Below, piece after piece: positions 22,149 to 30,784 of a stretch of DNA of 40,277 nt. Position numbers and translations under genes: made by a program. The DNA comes from a virus. Each line of letters starts with the position of its first letter. Position 1 is the first letter of the stretch. The notes below the pieces were generated by a model that did no database searches, had not been told where the DNA came from, and saw nothing but the letters and a program-made list of their open reading frames with translations. The stretch lies in the IMG/VR virus record IMGVR_UViG_3300010373_000084, positions 1 to 40,277 of that record; one strand, given 5' to 3'.

Positions 22149-23645
22149 TTAGAACGGCGACGCGGCCTGCAGCACTACGCCGCGCTTGTAGCGGCAGTAG
22201 TCTGAGGTCAGGACGATCGTCGGGTTGGACGACTTGTCCGTGCGCGGTTGGAAGTCGCCGATGTAGTCGTAGGCCAACTTGATGACCTGACCCAGCGTGT
22301 CCAGGGCCGCGAGCGAACGGAACCGGATGCGATCCACGACGCGCTCGTCCGCAACGTCGCCGACGCCGGCAACGATCGACTGAGCGTCGCGCACCGCGGC
22401 GAACGGATGCTCGGCGATAACGTCCTGTCCGAAGACAAACGCCTCGCGCAGGCTGAATCCGCCAGCCGGTGCCTGATACTGTGGAACCTGCGTCGCTTCC
22501 GTGAACTCAACGCCCCAGCCGGCGGCAATCAAGCCATCGGCGAAGACGCGCGAACGATCCCAATTGGTCGCGGTCGCACGCTGGAAGCCTTCGTCGCCAT
22601 AGAACGACGCGAGCAGCGTGGAGTCGATCGCGCAGCCGTACAGGCCGTTGGCGAGTTTCGGAACGCCGCGCCGCTTCAGAATCGACACCGCGTAGGGAAT
22701 CATCACGGACGGGTCCATGACGTTGGTGACCGCCATGTTATTCGCCTGAGTGATCGGGGAGCCGCCACTGTCGAGCGGACGCACGACGTAGGAGCCGTCC
22801 TTGTAGACGGGATTGAGCGGGTCGCCGATGGTCGGCGGGTTCGCGGCCGAAGCCGCACCCGGATCCACCGCCACGATGCGGTCGCCGCTGGCTGCGCTCG
22901 TTCCCGAGAACGTCGCCGGGGTAAGCGTGCCCGACTGACCGAACGCGATACCGCCGCTTTGCATGTACGACACGTTGTCTGTGTCGATCGTGTAGTTCGT
23001 GAACGTACCGGTGGCCTTGATGAGGCCGGTCGTCTTGTCCACGACCACGAACGACATGGGCGCCTGCGAGGACGTCGCCTGCGGAACCTTATACAGCGGG
23101 AGGTCCGCCGTAGGATACTGCAGGATGAAGCCGTTCACGTTATCGACGTGAATCGCACCGCTCGAGGTTTGCGCGGCCACCGCGAAGGTGTCGCCCGAAT
23201 CGTAGTTCGACAACGCACGGTTGACGCAGACCAGCTCGAGCGAGTTGCCCGCCTTCTGCGCCAGCGCGTACATGTTGTCGAGGTACAGGTCGGCAATGAG
23301 CGTTTCCTGACCGTAGATGTTGGTCGGGATGAATCCCGGCCACTCGGTCAGCGTCGCGTTCCATTGCTCGAACGAGCGCACGTCGGCCGTCATGCCGTTG
23401 TCTAAGCCGGTGTTATCGGCCGGATTGAGCGGCGTGATGTTCGGCGCGATCAGCGCGCGCGAGGTGAAGGTCTTGGTTTCGCCGATGCGGCCCGGGAACC
23501 AATCCATCGGGTCGATCTTGCGCGGCCGAAAGACGAGCGTCGGGACGATCGACTTGCGGATGAAGGTTTCGAGGAAGTTCTGCTGCTCGATGACGTTGAG
23601 CAAAGCAGCCGGGAAGCCATTGCCCCCGGAGCCATTGATGGGCAT
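22149..23645 (-). CDS. Major capsid protein
   Basis: A 498-residue protein following the scaffold. It begins INGSGGNGFPAALLNVIEQQ and then has NFLETFIRKSIVPTLVFRPR, an N-arm and E-loop typical of HK97-fold coats that use a separate scaffold. Near the C-terminus it has VDRIRFRSLAALDTLGQVIK and a final YCRYKRGVVLQAASPF strand. The central part (about residues 175-300) is Gly/Ser/Thr-rich and may be an insertion domain like that of P22-type coats. ATG 23645 has AGGAG nine bases upstream. No maturation protease is encoded nearby. The 118 bases upstream have no gene. Confidence 0.88.
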   Translation of the reverse strand: MPINGSGGNGFPAALLNVIEQQNFLETFIRKSIVPTLVFRPRKIDPMDWFPGRIGETKTFTSRALIAPNITPLNPADNTGLDNGMTADVRSFEQWNATLTEWPGFIPTNIYGQETLIADLYLDNMYALAQKAGNSLELVCVNRALSNYDSGDTFAVAAQTSSGAIHVDNVNGFILQYPTADLPLYKVPQATSSQAPMSFVVVDKTTGLIKATGTFTNYTIDTDNVSYMQSGGIAFGQSGTLTPATFSGTSAASGDRIVAVDPGAASAANPPTIGDPLNPVYKDGSYVVRPLDSGGSPITQANNMAVTNVMDPSVMIPYAVSILKRRGVPKLANGLYGCAIDSTLLASFYGDEGFQRATATNWDRSRVFADGLIAAGWGVEFTEATQVPQYQAPAGGFSLREAFVFGQDVIAEHPFAAVRDAQSIVAGVGDVADERVVDRIRFRSLAALDTLGQVIKLAYDYIGDFQPRTDKSSNPTIVLTSDYCRYKRGVVLQAASPF

Positions 23646-23763
23646 GACGAGGATCTCCTAAGAGGATGAAGTGGAGATGCCGAACGCGCCATCCGGAAGC
23701 GTGGCGTTGGTCTGGAATCACCGCATCCGCAGGAGATCCGCCAGGGTAAAAGGTTTTCGAGAG

Positions 23764-24504
23764 CTAGGCTCTCGCAGAGCGCAGTTGCGCTTCGAGGTTT
23801 TCAAACTGCTCGGGCGTCATTTTTGACGCATCCGACTTCTTGTCGAGCGTGCTCTTGGCATCGGGTCGCGCGAATCGACCGGCGGTATCGCGACTGCGAT
23901 CCTCGGCCGGCTTGAACCAATTCGGCTTTGCCTCGACCTGCACATCGAGCATCTTCTCGACGGCATCGCGATCGACCACGCCGTTTTCAACCTTGATCTC
24001 GGCGACGTCGAACAGTTTGATGAGGTCGTCGTCGATGATGCCGCGCTTGCCGGCGGACGATCGAACGGCCTCGGCGACCAAAGCCGCGTCGCGAGCCTTC
24101 AGCTCTTTCGAGAGCTGCTTTACCTGCTCGTCGGACGTCCTGGTCAGCTTGGCGAGGCTCTCGTTGAACGTCTTCTCGGCGGCGGTCAGCCGCTCGTTGA
24201 TACGTTCCTCGACGGTCTTTTTTTCGTCCTCGATCCGTTTTTTCTCGGCCTCAAGTTCGGCCTTTCGCTTTTCGTCGCCCGCGCTTAAGGCCGCGATCTT
24301 CTTTTCGAGATCGGCGGCTTTCTTTTCGAGGTCGGCCGCCTTCTTGTCGGCAGCTTCCTTCGCTTCGCGGTGAGTCTTACTCTCGCCGTTGAGGCGAGTA
24401 ATCACGTCTTTTGCGTGACCGTCGACGCCCAACTCTTTCAGCTTGGACTCGAGCAGCGCGTCGACTTCTTTTTTGGTTGCTTCGTCTTCGAGATTCAGGG
24501 GCAC
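23764..24504 (-). CDS. Capsid scaffold protein
   Basis: A 246-residue, highly charged protein between portal and capsid. Residues about 40-145 are an extended coiled coil (KEAADKKAADLEKKAADLEK and KRKAELEAEKKRIEDEKKTV). The C-terminal 40 residues are basic and helical (KMTPEQFENLEAQLRSARA), as in scaffolds that bind coat through their C-terminus. GTG 24504 has GGGAG six bases upstream. It should organise procapsid assembly and then exit; no protease is seen. Confidence 0.85.
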   Translation of the reverse strand: MPLNLEDEATKKEVDALLESKLKELGVDGHAKDVITRLNGESKTHREAKEAADKKAADLEKKAADLEKKIAALSAGDEKRKAELEAEKKRIEDEKKTVEERINERLTAAEKTFNESLAKLTRTSDEQVKQLSKELKARDAALVAEAVRSSAGKRGIIDDDLIKLFDVAEIKVENGVVDRDAVEKMLDVQVEAKPNWFKPAEDRSRDTAGRFARPDAKSTLDKKSDASKMTPEQFENLEAQLRSARA

Positions 24505-24517
24505 GTATTACTCCCGC

Positions 24518-24556
24518 GCGCATCCGCGCCTGTCGTAGAGGTCCCGCATCCGCGGG
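24518..24556 (-). repeat. Two GCGGATGCG-type hairpins between portal and scaffold
   Basis: Two short stems with the same GGAT loop on the leftward strand: GCGC-GGAT-GCGC (24518-24529) and CCCGC-GGAT-GCGGG (24543-24556). A third copy of the core CGCATCCGC lies at 23722-23730 in the scaffold-capsid gap, without a full stem. Confidence 0.55.
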
Positions 24557-24562
24557 CTGGTC

Positions 24563-26179
24563 TTAGCTTTGAGAACTGCCACCGCCACCAACCGGCTCGT
24601 TGTCATCCTCGGTAATGCGGCCCGCGCCTTTCGGTACGGTCGCCTCCAGGTCGCCTTGAATGGTTGGAAACGGTTCATGGAAGCCGAGGTCGGCTGAGAG
24701 CTTCGCGCCGATAATCTCGGGCTTGATGAGTTCCTTCGGATAGGCCGTGCCGCCACCGGTCGCCATCTGCAAGCCCGTAACATGGGCGAGCAGTTCGGAG
24801 CCCTGCAGTACGTCGTCGTTCGCCCATTCGAGTTCGTAGCGGGCGGAGCCGGGAATCTTCTCAATGTCGACGTCGACGTCGAGCGCGCCGAGCCGAATGC
24901 CCTGAAGCGTGAGGTCGATAAGCCCAAGCAGTACGCCGTCGCCGTAGGGACGACGCTGCCGGCGAACGAGCCGCCGCAGAGGTTTTAGACCCTTGTCGAT
25001 CGCGGTTCCGGATGCGGCGCCTTTGAGATGCTCCGCACGCGCCTTCATGCCGCCGAGGACTTCGAGCGCGTACTCGCGGAGGTCGCGAACGTACTCGCGC
25101 TCCTCTTTGATGCCGCCGGCACTAATCTCGAGCAACTTGGCGTCTGCGTACGGACCCTTACCAACGAGCACCTGCGTCGCGCCGCGAACCATCTCGCCGC
25201 CATCGGCCTGCTGCGTCGCCATGCCGCCAGCGGGAGCCTCGTAGCCGGCCGGCAGTTCGCCGCCGTCGAGTTCGCCGCGACGGACAAAGAGCATCGGGTC
25301 AGCGCAGTACTTGAGCCCGCGGCCAACCTGTGAAAGCGTGTAGTCGATCTCGATGCAAAGGTTCCGGATAGGCCACCACAGGCACGTTCCGTCCAGGTCG
25401 CGCTGCTTGCCACCGAGGTTTTTGACATAGATGGCCGGCGTCACCCCGCGAAAGCCGTGGTCATGCGTCGCCATTTGCTCGAACTCGATCTTGCGACCGG
25501 TCTTGCCGTCAACTTCGCCGAGGTTGGCAAAGAGGCGGTCTGGTAGCGGCTTATACTCGACGATCTGCACCGGGCCAACGAGGTAGCGATACCAATACGT
25601 CTCGGTGCCCTTGTTGTCATCTTGGTTGGAGATGCCGGGCAGCAGTTCTTCGGCGGTGTCTTTGTCGATCGGCAATGTGACGACGAGCGCCGTCAGTTCG
25701 TTTGAAACCTTAGACCGATAGACCGGCTCACACCACTTACCGGGAAGAATGTCGTAATACGGCGTCCCGTCGTCCGAGCGCTGCACCACAACGCCGACTG
25801 AGCCAACGACGCCCGTCTCGTAGACCTCGGCCATGATCGTCTCGAGGTCGCAGGCGTCGATGAGGTCTGAAACCGCCTTGGTCGCGTCTTCGCTCTGCTC
25901 GTCGCCGCTCGAAACCTGCACAACCGGAAACTGCTCGTCACCAAACAGTTCGGCCAGCGTATCCTGCGTGATCTCATAGGGCAGGTTGAAGTCCGTCGAC
26001 GGTCGCCGCTCGCGCAACGGGACGTAGTTTTTGCCGGGGACCTTCTCTTGTTCCCAGCCGTACTTCAAATCTTCGTAGACTTCGCCGCGCAACATCCGCT
26101 CGAGCGCTTCCAACCGGCGGAACCGGTCCGAGGCGCCATCGGGGAGCTTCAGCGATTCCGCAAGCTCACGGAACGCCAT
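24563..26179 (-). CDS. Portal protein
   Basis: A 538-residue protein between large terminase and scaffold. It starts at ATG 26179, where GGGAGG lies five bases upstream; codons further 5' belong to the terminase gene. Features of portals are the long helical N-terminal region (DRFRRLEALERMLRGEVYED), a core with DILPGKWCEPVYRSKVSNEL, a loop TYWYRYLVGPVQIVEYKPLP and the C-terminal crown segment (EYALEVLGGMKARAEHLKG). Residues about 290-320 carry a DGTCLWWPIRNLCIEIDYTL helix in the stem region. The dodecamer forms the DNA gate and packaging dock. Confidence 0.9.
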   Translation of the reverse strand: MAFRELAESLKLPDGASDRFRRLEALERMLRGEVYEDLKYGWEQEKVPGKNYVPLRERRPSTDFNLPYEITQDTLAELFGDEQFPVVQVSSGDEQSEDATKAVSDLIDACDLETIMAEVYETGVVGSVGVVVQRSDDGTPYYDILPGKWCEPVYRSKVSNELTALVVTLPIDKDTAEELLPGISNQDDNKGTETYWYRYLVGPVQIVEYKPLPDRLFANLGEVDGKTGRKIEFEQMATHDHGFRGVTPAIYVKNLGGKQRDLDGTCLWWPIRNLCIEIDYTLSQVGRGLKYCADPMLFVRRGELDGGELPAGYEAPAGGMATQQADGGEMVRGATQVLVGKGPYADAKLLEISAGGIKEEREYVRDLREYALEVLGGMKARAEHLKGAASGTAIDKGLKPLRRLVRRQRRPYGDGVLLGLIDLTLQGIRLGALDVDVDIEKIPGSARYELEWANDDVLQGSELLAHVTGLQMATGGGTAYPKELIKPEIIGAKLSADLGFHEPFPTIQGDLEATVPKGAGRITEDDNEPVGGGGSSQS

Positions 26180-26189
26180 GCTGACCTCC

Positions 26190-27692
26190 CTAGCGAATAA
26201 CCGACCAAGTAATAGACTTTGAATCGCCCTCGAGCTTCCGCTCGACGTGGACCATATAGCCAAGAGCGTCCGACATGTGCGTCCGCTTCAGACCTTCCTC
26301 GGTCTTGTCGGACTTGTCGATCGCGTTGGTCTTAGGGTCGATCTTCACCGCACCGAAGTCGGTAATAAGCACGGGACATGCCTGCGGATTAACAAGCATC
26401 CCGTAGCCTTGACCGATGCGGAATTGCCTGTTGACCATATTCACGCGGTCGAGCTGCGACGGATTAGCGGAAGGAACACGGAACTTCACAGAGATGCCAG
26501 CCGACGTCAGGCGAGCCTTCACGGCTTCCCAATTGGTTCGCACGGCGCTCTGCGACGACATCAACTGCGAGCGGGCTCCGCCCGAAGCGTCACCATAAAC
26601 GTAGACGCCGTAGCCCTGCGCGTCGCGATGCTTTTTGCAATGGTCGCCGTAGCGCTCAATGAACCTGTCGCACACATCTTCGATACCAGCGTCGGGCAGC
26701 GCAATCTCGTCGATGATGTAGAACACACGCCGCTGCCAACCGTTCACGCGAAAGCGGACGACTTGCTTGCCGGCGACATACTCGACGATCGGCGCCTGCA
26801 CCCAGGGCTGCGCCACGACCGAGCACATGAGGCCGACGTTAAAGTCGAGCGACCAGCAGATCGGCTCGGGCCGCAGGCCCATGAAGGGCATTCTGAGCAC
26901 GGGCGGCTCGAGGTTTGGCGAGAGGCAATGAATCGTCTCGTCGTACTCGCGATACGCACCGCCGCCCGACGTCGGGAAGTTGCCGTCGATCTCGACCGGC
27001 CACTCGGAAGGCGGCAGGTTTGCTTCGAGGTTCCGAACGACTTGCTCGACGCCCTCAAGCAGGTAGTTGTCCCGCAGGCTAAAGCGCCACGCTGGGTAGC
27101 CGTGCTTTGGCCACTCTTTCGTAATGAGAGAATGGAGCCAGGATCCAGCGGGGCAGGAGATCGGATTAAAGGTCATCCACGCCTGAATCGGCATATCCGG
27201 ATGCAGTTTGCTCGAGCGAATCGAGTGCCGCATACGACCGACCAGCGTTCGCCATGCCTCGGCACCGTTGTGCCAGGTCTGCGGCTCCTCGCAATGGAGC
27301 GAATGAATGCGCGTCGACCGGATACGCTGAGCGAGTTCAGCCGAAAGCGACCGAAGCCGCGCACCCGACGCCAATCGGATCTCGGGGCGCGGTAAGTTGT
27401 GATAGGTGAAGTCGCGGCCTTCTTCCCAGCCGAGCACCTCGCCAAGAAGCTCTCGGAAGTCCAGGAAGTAGCCGTTTCGCAACTGCTCGAAGTCGGCGCC
27501 GCACACATAGTGACCCGCGAACGGGTACAACTGCAGGCGCTCCCACATCTTGAGTTGCGCGCCGAGCGTCTTACCAGCGCCGACTCCGCCGTAGCCAGCA
27601 CTATAGAGCGCGGTCGTCTCGATCAGCTTAGCCTGCTGTTCGAGCACCTCAAACTTGACAGTGTGCCGTCTCGGAAGTTCTATCGTCGCCAC
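26190..27692 (-). CDS. terL: Terminase large subunit
   Basis: A 500-residue packaging ATPase-nuclease. Residues 35-42 (GGVGAGKT) are the Walker A P-loop; Walker B is SLHCEE (catalytic E135 or E136), followed by a long ATPase domain (motif III near AWMTFNPIS). The nuclease domain contains CWSLDFNVG, VYGDASGG and a final HMSDALGYMV, carrying the acidic metal-binding cluster. GTG 27692 has GAGGG eight bases upstream and follows the previous stop by three bases. It drives DNA into the procapsid through the portal, which is the next gene downstream. Confidence 0.96.
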   Translation of the reverse strand: MATIELPRRHTVKFEVLEQQAKLIETTALYSAGYGGVGAGKTLGAQLKMWERLQLYPFAGHYVCGADFEQLRNGYFLDFRELLGEVLGWEEGRDFTYHNLPRPEIRLASGARLRSLSAELAQRIRSTRIHSLHCEEPQTWHNGAEAWRTLVGRMRHSIRSSKLHPDMPIQAWMTFNPISCPAGSWLHSLITKEWPKHGYPAWRFSLRDNYLLEGVEQVVRNLEANLPPSEWPVEIDGNFPTSGGGAYREYDETIHCLSPNLEPPVLRMPFMGLRPEPICWSLDFNVGLMCSVVAQPWVQAPIVEYVAGKQVVRFRVNGWQRRVFYIIDEIALPDAGIEDVCDRFIERYGDHCKKHRDAQGYGVYVYGDASGGARSQLMSSQSAVRTNWEAVKARLTSAGISVKFRVPSANPSQLDRVNMVNRQFRIGQGYGMLVNPQACPVLITDFGAVKIDPKTNAIDKSDKTEEGLKRTHMSDALGYMVHVERKLEGDSKSITWSVIR

Positions 27693-27695
27693 GCG

Positions 27696-28001
27696 CTACG
27701 CCCTCAAATGGGCACGGAACGCCGCAGCCTTAACCGCCGGCTCAAGACCACGCAGGTCGCCCGGCAGTTTGCCGGTCCTAACCAGCTTATTGATCTCGCG
27801 CAGCGTCTTCTGTCGCTTCAGCGCGGAAAGTCGCACCAGCGCGTCAACCGCCGCCAACCGCAAATCCTTACCGGAAAGAGTATCGAGGTCGAGGGTTCGA
27901 TCGCCAATGACCAGCGGTCGAGCAATCGCTTTCGACTCGGCCTTCTTCTGTCGCCTGGGCTTACCGACGCCATCCAGCGTCATCTCGATGCCATCCGGCA
28001 C
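27696..28001 (-). CDS. Small basic protein between the terminase genes
   Basis: A 101-residue, strongly basic protein. GTG 28001 begins one base after the preceding stop; an ATG at 27983 is an alternative. It has a Lys/Arg-rich N-terminus (VGKPRRQKKAESKAIARPLV), then a helical segment (DLRLAAVDALVRLSALKRQK) and a basic C-terminus. I recognise no family. Its place between the HTH protein and the large terminase suggests it helps in packaging, or that the terminase small-subunit function is split over two genes. Confidence 0.68.
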   Translation of the reverse strand: MPDGIEMTLDGVGKPRRQKKAESKAIARPLVIGDRTLDLDTLSGKDLRLAAVDALVRLSALKRQKTLREINKLVRTGKLPGDLRGLEPAVKAAAFRAHLRA

Positions 28002-28002
28002 T

Positions 28003-28581
28003 CTAAGCGCTCTCTTTCTGCGGCTCGCGAACAATCAGCAGCAATCGCTCGGCCTTCTTTGGAGCATCGTCGCCCTGTTCGATCGATGGGCGTCCGGCCG
28101 TCAGGCCGTGAATCTCGCGGCTCTTGTCGATCGCCTTGGCCGCGGCATTCACCGCACGCTCTCGCGCTTCGGCCGTCGTCACGCGGTCGGAAACCATCGT
28201 AAACTTGCCGGACTTTGCTTCCTCGAGCGACACCTTGGCGACGTCCAGAAGCAACGTCTCAATCTCAGCATGACGCCTGAGGTTCTCGACGATGGAATGG
28301 GCTTGCGCCTCGATGCCGGCGTCGCCGCCGAGTTGCTCTACCGCCTTACGGGTCGCCAGGTCGATGACGTTGGAATGGGTTCGCCTTTGCATTTCGTCTG
28401 CAATTACGACCCATTTCTCGGACTTAGATCGGCGAGACACGGTGCGACCGTCGACGCCGAACTTGCGGCCGAGGGCCTCGAATCCGGTTTCTTCACCTGA
28501 CTCGTAGGCCGTGCGAATGTCAGCCCAGGGAATATCGGTGCGACGGCCTTGGCCGCGCTTGCGCGGTGGAGTCTCCTCCAT
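28003..28581 (-). CDS. Terminase small subunit candidate, HTH protein
   Basis: A 192-residue protein with an N-terminal helix-turn-helix: IPWADIRTAYESGEETGFEA followed by LGRKFGVDGRTVSRRSKSEK, the pattern of small terminases that bind the packaging site. The remainder is helical with a coiled-coil-like stretch (TRKAVEQLGGDAGIEAQAHS), consistent with an oligomerisation domain. ATG 28581 is preferred; a TTG at 28626 has no ribosome-binding site. It lies two genes upstream of the large terminase. Confidence 0.75.
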   Translation of the reverse strand: MEETPPRKRGQGRRTDIPWADIRTAYESGEETGFEALGRKFGVDGRTVSRRSKSEKWVVIADEMQRRTHSNVIDLATRKAVEQLGGDAGIEAQAHSIVENLRRHAEIETLLLDVAKVSLEEAKSGKFTMVSDRVTTAEARERAVNAAAKAIDKSREIHGLTAGRPSIEQGDDAPKKAERLLLIVREPQKESA

Positions 28582-28615
28582 AACGTGGGTCTTCCTGCCG
28601 GCATCCTCCGGCGGA

Positions 28616-28789
28616 TTATCGGGCAAATGGATGAGCGGTTAAGAATCTCGGGCTCAAGCCCCAAGACGCTAAGAGCTTGGCCTTACGGTAGCACTCTCGG
28701 CACTTGCCATCCCGTAGCTCTACGATCTCATCGCTTGAGCCCAAGAAGGCTCTCTTGCAGTCTGGGCACTCGAAGCCGAAGGTGCTCAT
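28616..28789 (-). CDS. Zinc-ribbon microprotein
   Basis: A 57-residue frame starting at ATG 28789, which overlaps the previous stop as ATGA. The protein has FECPDCKRAFLG and KCRECYRKAKLL, two C-x2-C knuckles 18 residues apart, giving a compact zinc ribbon with a basic helix. Function unknown. Confidence 0.75.
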   Translation of the reverse strand: MSTFGFECPDCKRAFLGSSDEIVELRDGKCRECYRKAKLLASWGLSPRFLTAHPFAR

Positions 28790-29022
28790 GGGTCGATCGC
28801 TTCACTTACGAGCGCATGGCCTTCTGTGGCTTCGCCGGCGATAGCCGCAGCGAAGATGGCTTCCTTCGCATTGTCCACTAAGGCTTCGGCTGTCTTGGGC
28901 ATATCGCGCGGCTCGAAAGCCAGCACGATCTCGAGGGGTTCGCCCTCTGCCGGATTCAGTTGGGCCTTGAGGACGACGCGATCGGGAACGTAGCCTACTT
29001 GAAGGCCGATGACCGTTCGCAC
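28786..29022 (-). CDS. Small hypothetical protein
   Basis: A 78-residue protein from GTG 29022, directly after the TGA of the preceding gene. It begins VRTVIGLQVGYVPDRVVLKA and continues with an acidic helix (PKTAEALVDNAKEAIFAAAI). The alternation suggests a beta-sheet followed by a helix. It overlaps the zinc-ribbon gene by four bases, so the unit is translationally coupled. No family recognised. Confidence 0.7.
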   Translation of the reverse strand: MRTVIGLQVGYVPDRVVLKAQLNPAEGEPLEIVLAFEPRDMPKTAEALVDNAKEAIFAAAIAGEATEGHALVSEAIDP

Positions 29023-29820
29023 TCAGGATTGCTTGCGGCGCGTGACGCGCGCCTTGGCCTTCTTGGGGGCCTTGCGTACCGGCTTCTTAGCTTGGGGAAA
29101 ATCGGTGAAAGCAGCAACGACGGCCGGTTTACCGTCCTCGTCTATTCCAGCGACGTTAATGGTCGTCAAACCCGGAGGCGTTGCGTAGGTGCGGCCGAGT
29201 GGGCCGTCCTTAGACTTCGGAAAGGCTCGGAAGAACTGCCCGGTCGCCCGGAATGGGTCCTTCGGCTGGCACATGCCGGCCATCGTCCGCTTTAACTGCT
29301 CGCCTTCGACCGTATAGCCCTCGGCGAACTTGTGGAACGCACCGGCACAGCCCCAATCGCCAAGGCGGAGCACCAACGCGCGCATCTGCGCGACGTAGGG
29401 CGCCATCCGGTTCTCACGCTTCTTGCACTCATGGAGTAGTTCGATCGCCCAACCCGCGAGAGCGGCATCATCAAGCCGTGAGAGCGTATCGGTCGAGATC
29501 ACCCCACCAACGCCGCCCTGGTCCGTTAGAATGGCCTGGCGCAGGATCGCGAAGGTCGATAGCTCGGCATCGCTTACATGGGCGGGTGGTTGAATCGGAG
29601 GGAGCGTCTTGGGGTCGAACTTCCGCCATGTGGCCCACACCCGGCCGACGATACGCCCGTAGATCGCCTGCAACAGCGGACGCTCACCATCAAGGAAGGC
29701 GCGAGCGCTTTTCTCTGCATAGGGCAAACCACCCGGGACAATCGGCAGAAGGAAGTAGGTCGTCGCTATGTCCGCGACCGTACCCATCCTGTTACGACGG
29801 AATCGATCGAACAGTCCCAA
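29023..29820 (-). CDS. Hypothetical protein at start of the packaging unit
   Basis: A 265-residue protein starting at TTG 29820, with AGGAG six bases upstream. It begins MGLFDRFRRNRMGTVADIAT and ends with a long basic tail (KKPVRKAPKKAKARVTRRKQ). The middle has ATWRKFDPKTLPPIQPPAHV, then a helical section (AELSTFAILRQAILTDQGGV), and the C-terminal half contains GCAGAFHKFAEGYTVEGEQL. No family recognised. It is the first leftward gene after the divergent promoter region, so it may be expressed first in this unit; the basic tail suggests nucleic-acid contact. Confidence 0.72.
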   Translation of the reverse strand: MGLFDRFRRNRMGTVADIATTYFLLPIVPGGLPYAEKSARAFLDGERPLLQAIYGRIVGRVWATWRKFDPKTLPPIQPPAHVSDAELSTFAILRQAILTDQGGVGGVISTDTLSRLDDAALAGWAIELLHECKKRENRMAPYVAQMRALVLRLGDWGCAGAFHKFAEGYTVEGEQLKRTMAGMCQPKDPFRATGQFFRAFPKSKDGPLGRTYATPPGLTTINVAGIDEDGKPAVVAAFTDFPQAKKPVRKAPKKAKARVTRRKQS

Positions 29821-29856
29821 TAGATGCTCCTCTCGGAAAATAAATATCCAACCCTA

Positions 29857-29885
29857 TTGCATCCCGGTCTGTCACGCTGTATACT
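29857..29885 (+). promoter_or_regulatory. Rightward promoter of the small-gene operon
   Basis: TTGCAT (3 of 6), a 17-base spacer and TATACT (5 of 6). The distance from the -10 box to the ATG at 29892 is six bases, so the A of ATG is the predicted first base of the transcript (leaderless). Confidence 0.65.
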
Positions 29886-29890
29886 GTGAC
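29871..29890. promoter_or_regulatory. Operator-like dyad over the -10 box
   Basis: GTCAC and GTGAC are inverted repeats separated by ten bases and centred on the TATACT box, so a bound dimer would block the promoter. The divergent leftward gene starts only about 50 bases away, so both directions could be controlled. Confidence 0.45.
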
Positions 29891-29891
29891 C

Positions 29892-29984
29892 ATGGACAAG
29901 CAATATCGGCAACCGCAGCAGGCCCCGAAGCCTCGCACCCGCTTCATCCGCGTCGGATTCGACGTATGGGAGATTCCTGAATGA
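29892..29984 (+). CDS. Microprotein, first gene of rightward operon
   Basis: A 30-residue frame beginning at the A that is predicted to be transcript position +1. The peptide starts MDKQYRQPQQAPKPRTRFIR and ends VGFDVWEIPE. It is basic and proline-rich at first, then aromatic. Its TGA overlaps the next ATG. Function unknown. Confidence 0.55.
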   Translation: MDKQYRQPQQAPKPRTRFIRVGFDVWEIPE

Positions 29985-30097
29985 CCGACCAACATCGCGC
30001 ACTCTTTGAAGAGCATGTGCGCGCCAACGCCGAGCGTCGCCGCCGGATCACCGAAGCCGCGCGCCTCACCGCCGCAAAAGCGCGGATGGCCTCATGA
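29981..30097 (+). CDS. Basic helical microprotein
   Basis: A 38-residue frame with ATGA overlaps on both sides. It is a single amphipathic, Arg/Ala-rich helix: ALFEEHVRANAERRRRITEA then ARLTAAKARMAS. It could bind nucleic acid or act as a small adaptor. No family recognised. Confidence 0.6.
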   Translation: MTDQHRALFEEHVRANAERRRRITEAARLTAAKARMAS

Positions 30098-30267
30098 ACA
30101 CCACCATCGTCGCATCACGGTCCGAAGCACTCGCCAAAATGGAAGCCGCAGGGCGTAAGCACCTGGGCGACATTTACTCCCCTGCGGAGATTACAGCCTG
30201 GGCCTCGAAACAGGTCGATGCCTACCTCAAACGCGGGGTTCTCGTTATCGGAAAGGCTACAGCATGA
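30094..30267 (+). CDS. Small hypothetical protein
   Basis: A 57-residue protein with ATGA overlaps at both ends. It has EALAKMEAAGRKHLGDIYSP then ITAWASKQVDAYLKRGVLVI. It looks like a compact two-helix protein. It lacks a Shine-Dalgarno of its own, so translation depends on coupling. No family recognised. Confidence 0.62.
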   Translation: MNTTIVASRSEALAKMEAAGRKHLGDIYSPAEITAWASKQVDAYLKRGVLVIGKATA

Positions 30268-30626
30268 CCGTACAATCAAACGACACCCTGCAACGCGCAA
30301 TCGACGACCGCAAAAGTAGCGCCGGGAGTAGGACGACCTGGGTCACGGCGGAGCATTACGCCTGGTGGAATCCCACGCTTCTGCGCTGGTGCCTGATGAC
30401 CAAGGATTGTCTGGAAGGCCCCGATGTCGTGATGCCCTCCTGGTGGTCGCCGGAGCAGCGGTTTGCGGTTCGAAATCGTGATGGTTCGCTGAAAGAGTCT
30501 TTGCGCCTGGACGGTTCGCCCGCGACGTTCGCCACGATGGAATACGCGCATCGCTCGACGACTTATGGCGACCGCGCTCACATTGTCACCGCCTCGCTCG
30601 AAACAGGCGAGGAAATACCGGCGTGA
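30264..30626 (+). CDS. Hypothetical protein, tryptophan-rich
   Basis: A 120-residue protein from ATG 30264, overlapping the previous stop by four bases. It is Trp-rich: TWVTAEHYAWWNPTLLRWCL and VMPSWWSPEQRFAVRNRDGS. The end carries AHIVTASLETGEEIPA. It is the largest gene of the rightward unit. I recognise no family; the compact aromatic core suggests a small globular domain. Confidence 0.72.
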   Translation: MTVQSNDTLQRAIDDRKSSAGSRTTWVTAEHYAWWNPTLLRWCLMTKDCLEGPDVVMPSWWSPEQRFAVRNRDGSLKESLRLDGSPATFATMEYAHRSTTYGDRAHIVTASLETGEEIPA

Positions 30627-30784
30627 CCAAGCCGAAATATCCCTGCGAGGTCTGCGGTAAAGCTATCAGCATCGAACGGCAAATCAGCGCCCAATCGAGA
30701 GGCTATCCTCCACGCTTCGATTCGGACGCCTGCCGCGATACGGCTCGGCAACGGGCCTATCGCGCGCGGAAGAAAGCCAAATGA
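30623..30784 (+). CDS. Zinc-binding microprotein with CR-Q-RAYRAR tail
   Basis: A 53-residue protein from GTG 30623, in a GTGA overlap. It contains YPCEVCGKAIS and later DSDACRDTARQRAYRARKKA. The second segment matches the widespread ending CSxACRQxAYRAR of small zinc-ribbon proteins in bacteria and phages. C8, C11 and C37 are visible as likely metal ligands. Confidence 0.72.
   Translation: MTKPKYPCEVCGKAISIERQISAQSRGYPPRFDSDACRDTARQRAYRARKKAK

Noticed and set aside
22248-23405. A 385-codon rightward frame
   Set aside because: It lies entirely inside the major capsid gene on the other strand, has an Arg-rich composition typical of GC-rich antisense frames and no ribosome-binding site.
26247-27395. 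A 382-codon rightward frame
   Set aside because: It is antisense to the large terminase, whose motifs are clear; composition is Arg/His-rich shadow-like.
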